Assembly: GCA_015061955.1 (NCBI GenBank)
Contig: SUVO01000004.1
Location: forward strand, 83,030-147,029
From: Verrucomicrobiaceae bacterium
GTDB lineage: Bacteria > Verrucomicrobiota > Verrucomicrobiia > Opitutales > Intestinicryptomonadaceae
Direction of reading: 5' to 3'
Length of the DNA: 64,000 nucleotides
A program made the translations under genes and the position numbers. Below, piece by piece: positions 63,988-64,000 of the stretch. Positions within the stretch are counted from its first letter, which is position 1, and each line of letters starts with the position of its first letter. The notes under the pieces were generated by a model. The model saw only the letters and a program-made list of their open reading frames with translations, made no database searches and was not told the origin of the DNA.

Positions 63988-64000
63988 AAGTGCGTCATAA
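63988..64000 (+). repeat. 13-bp direct repeat, right copy
   Basis: AAGTGCGTCATAA ends exactly at the window edge; identical to 63585-63597. Between copy 2 and this repeat lie further small hairpins: CGTGC-GAG-GCACG (63920-63932) and CGACC-TTT-GGTCG. Confidence 0.8.

Larger units (their letters stand above)
63494..64000. other. Gene-free, highly structured intergenic region
   Basis: 507 bases without a convincing reading frame. The first 90 bases are AT-rich and upstream of the His-rich gene. From 63585 to the window end the sequence is more GC-rich and filled with inverted repeats, listed separately. It continues past the window edge. No tRNA, 5S, SRP, tmRNA or 6S signature was recognised. 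Confidence 0.75.

Noticed and set aside
63585..64000. attC sites of an integron cassette array
   Set aside because: The paired arms vary as in attC sites, but no GTTRRRY/RYYYAAC core sites could be found at the ends and no cassette genes lie between.

Overview
The window is AT-rich and densely coded, and it comes from a Gram-negative bacterium. LpxA, an MreBCD/PBP2 operon, AsmA-like and lipoprotein genes, and DsbD point to a two-membrane cell. Type III glutamine synthetase, the complete futalosine route to menaquinone, RNase Y, a SET-domain protein, an Agl23-type membrane glycosyltransferase and a sugar transporter of the GRP family fit a member of the PVC group (Verrucomicrobiota/Lentisphaerota-like, perhaps gut-associated). 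That placement is an inference from gene content; no rRNA is present to confirm it. Shine-Dalgarno sequences are rare, but a few are strong (mreC, the purF-like gene, the GRP transporter).

Layout. 1-2700 (+): end of glnN, tadA, aspS. 2772-8268 (-): a tight operon mqnE-mqnA-mqnC-mqnD-mqnB-xseA. 8337-11560 (+), divergent: ubiA/X/D-type genes that supply the later prenylation and decarboxylation steps, so nearly the whole menaquinone pathway is in one place. 11615-15464 (+): an Asp23/AmaP-like membrane protein, thiE, glyS, ribokinase. 15527-25394 (-): a purF-like gene, malQ, ptsI, a glcD-like oxidase, a large unknown secreted protein and a GRP sugar transporter. 25646-30800 (-): mreB-mreC-mreD-mrdA followed by an exported nuclease. 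30938-40474 (+): dsbD, lysA, thioesterase, Agl23-like, AsmA-like, panB and SET-domain genes, with ATGA or TAATG overlaps at several junctions. 40510-45413 (-): rny, pdxA, lpxA and a membrane protein with a MotA/TolQ-like tail. 45531-47076 (+): tpx, prs.

47141-55388 is the most accessory part. It holds two tandem copies of a two-gene lipoprotein cassette, an exported NanA/DapA-family lyase with a GDPD phosphodiesterase and a DUF5009-type acyltransferase, a beta-helix protein resembling GH110 enzymes, and a small exported protein made of six 20-residue repeats. 55419-60366 (-) is housekeeping: dnaX, a small acidic protein, rmuC, meaB, xerC/D. 60468-63072 (+): a NifA-like regulator that has lost its GAFTGA loop, and mnmA. 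63155-63493 (-): a His-rich exported protein.

63494-64000 has no gene but is strongly structured. Two diverged copies of one element (variable inverted arms around a conserved core containing a hairpin) lie about 200 bp apart, the second inside a 13-bp long-range inverted repeat, and a 13-bp direct repeat marks both ends of the structured block. This is the best candidate in the window for something undescribed. Other points worth a second look are the purF-like protein without its N-terminal cysteine, the GAFTGA-less enhancer-binding protein and the duplicated lipoprotein pair. Nearly every convergent gene pair shares one symmetric, bidirectional terminator. No tRNA, rRNA, insertion sequence or CRISPR array was recognised.
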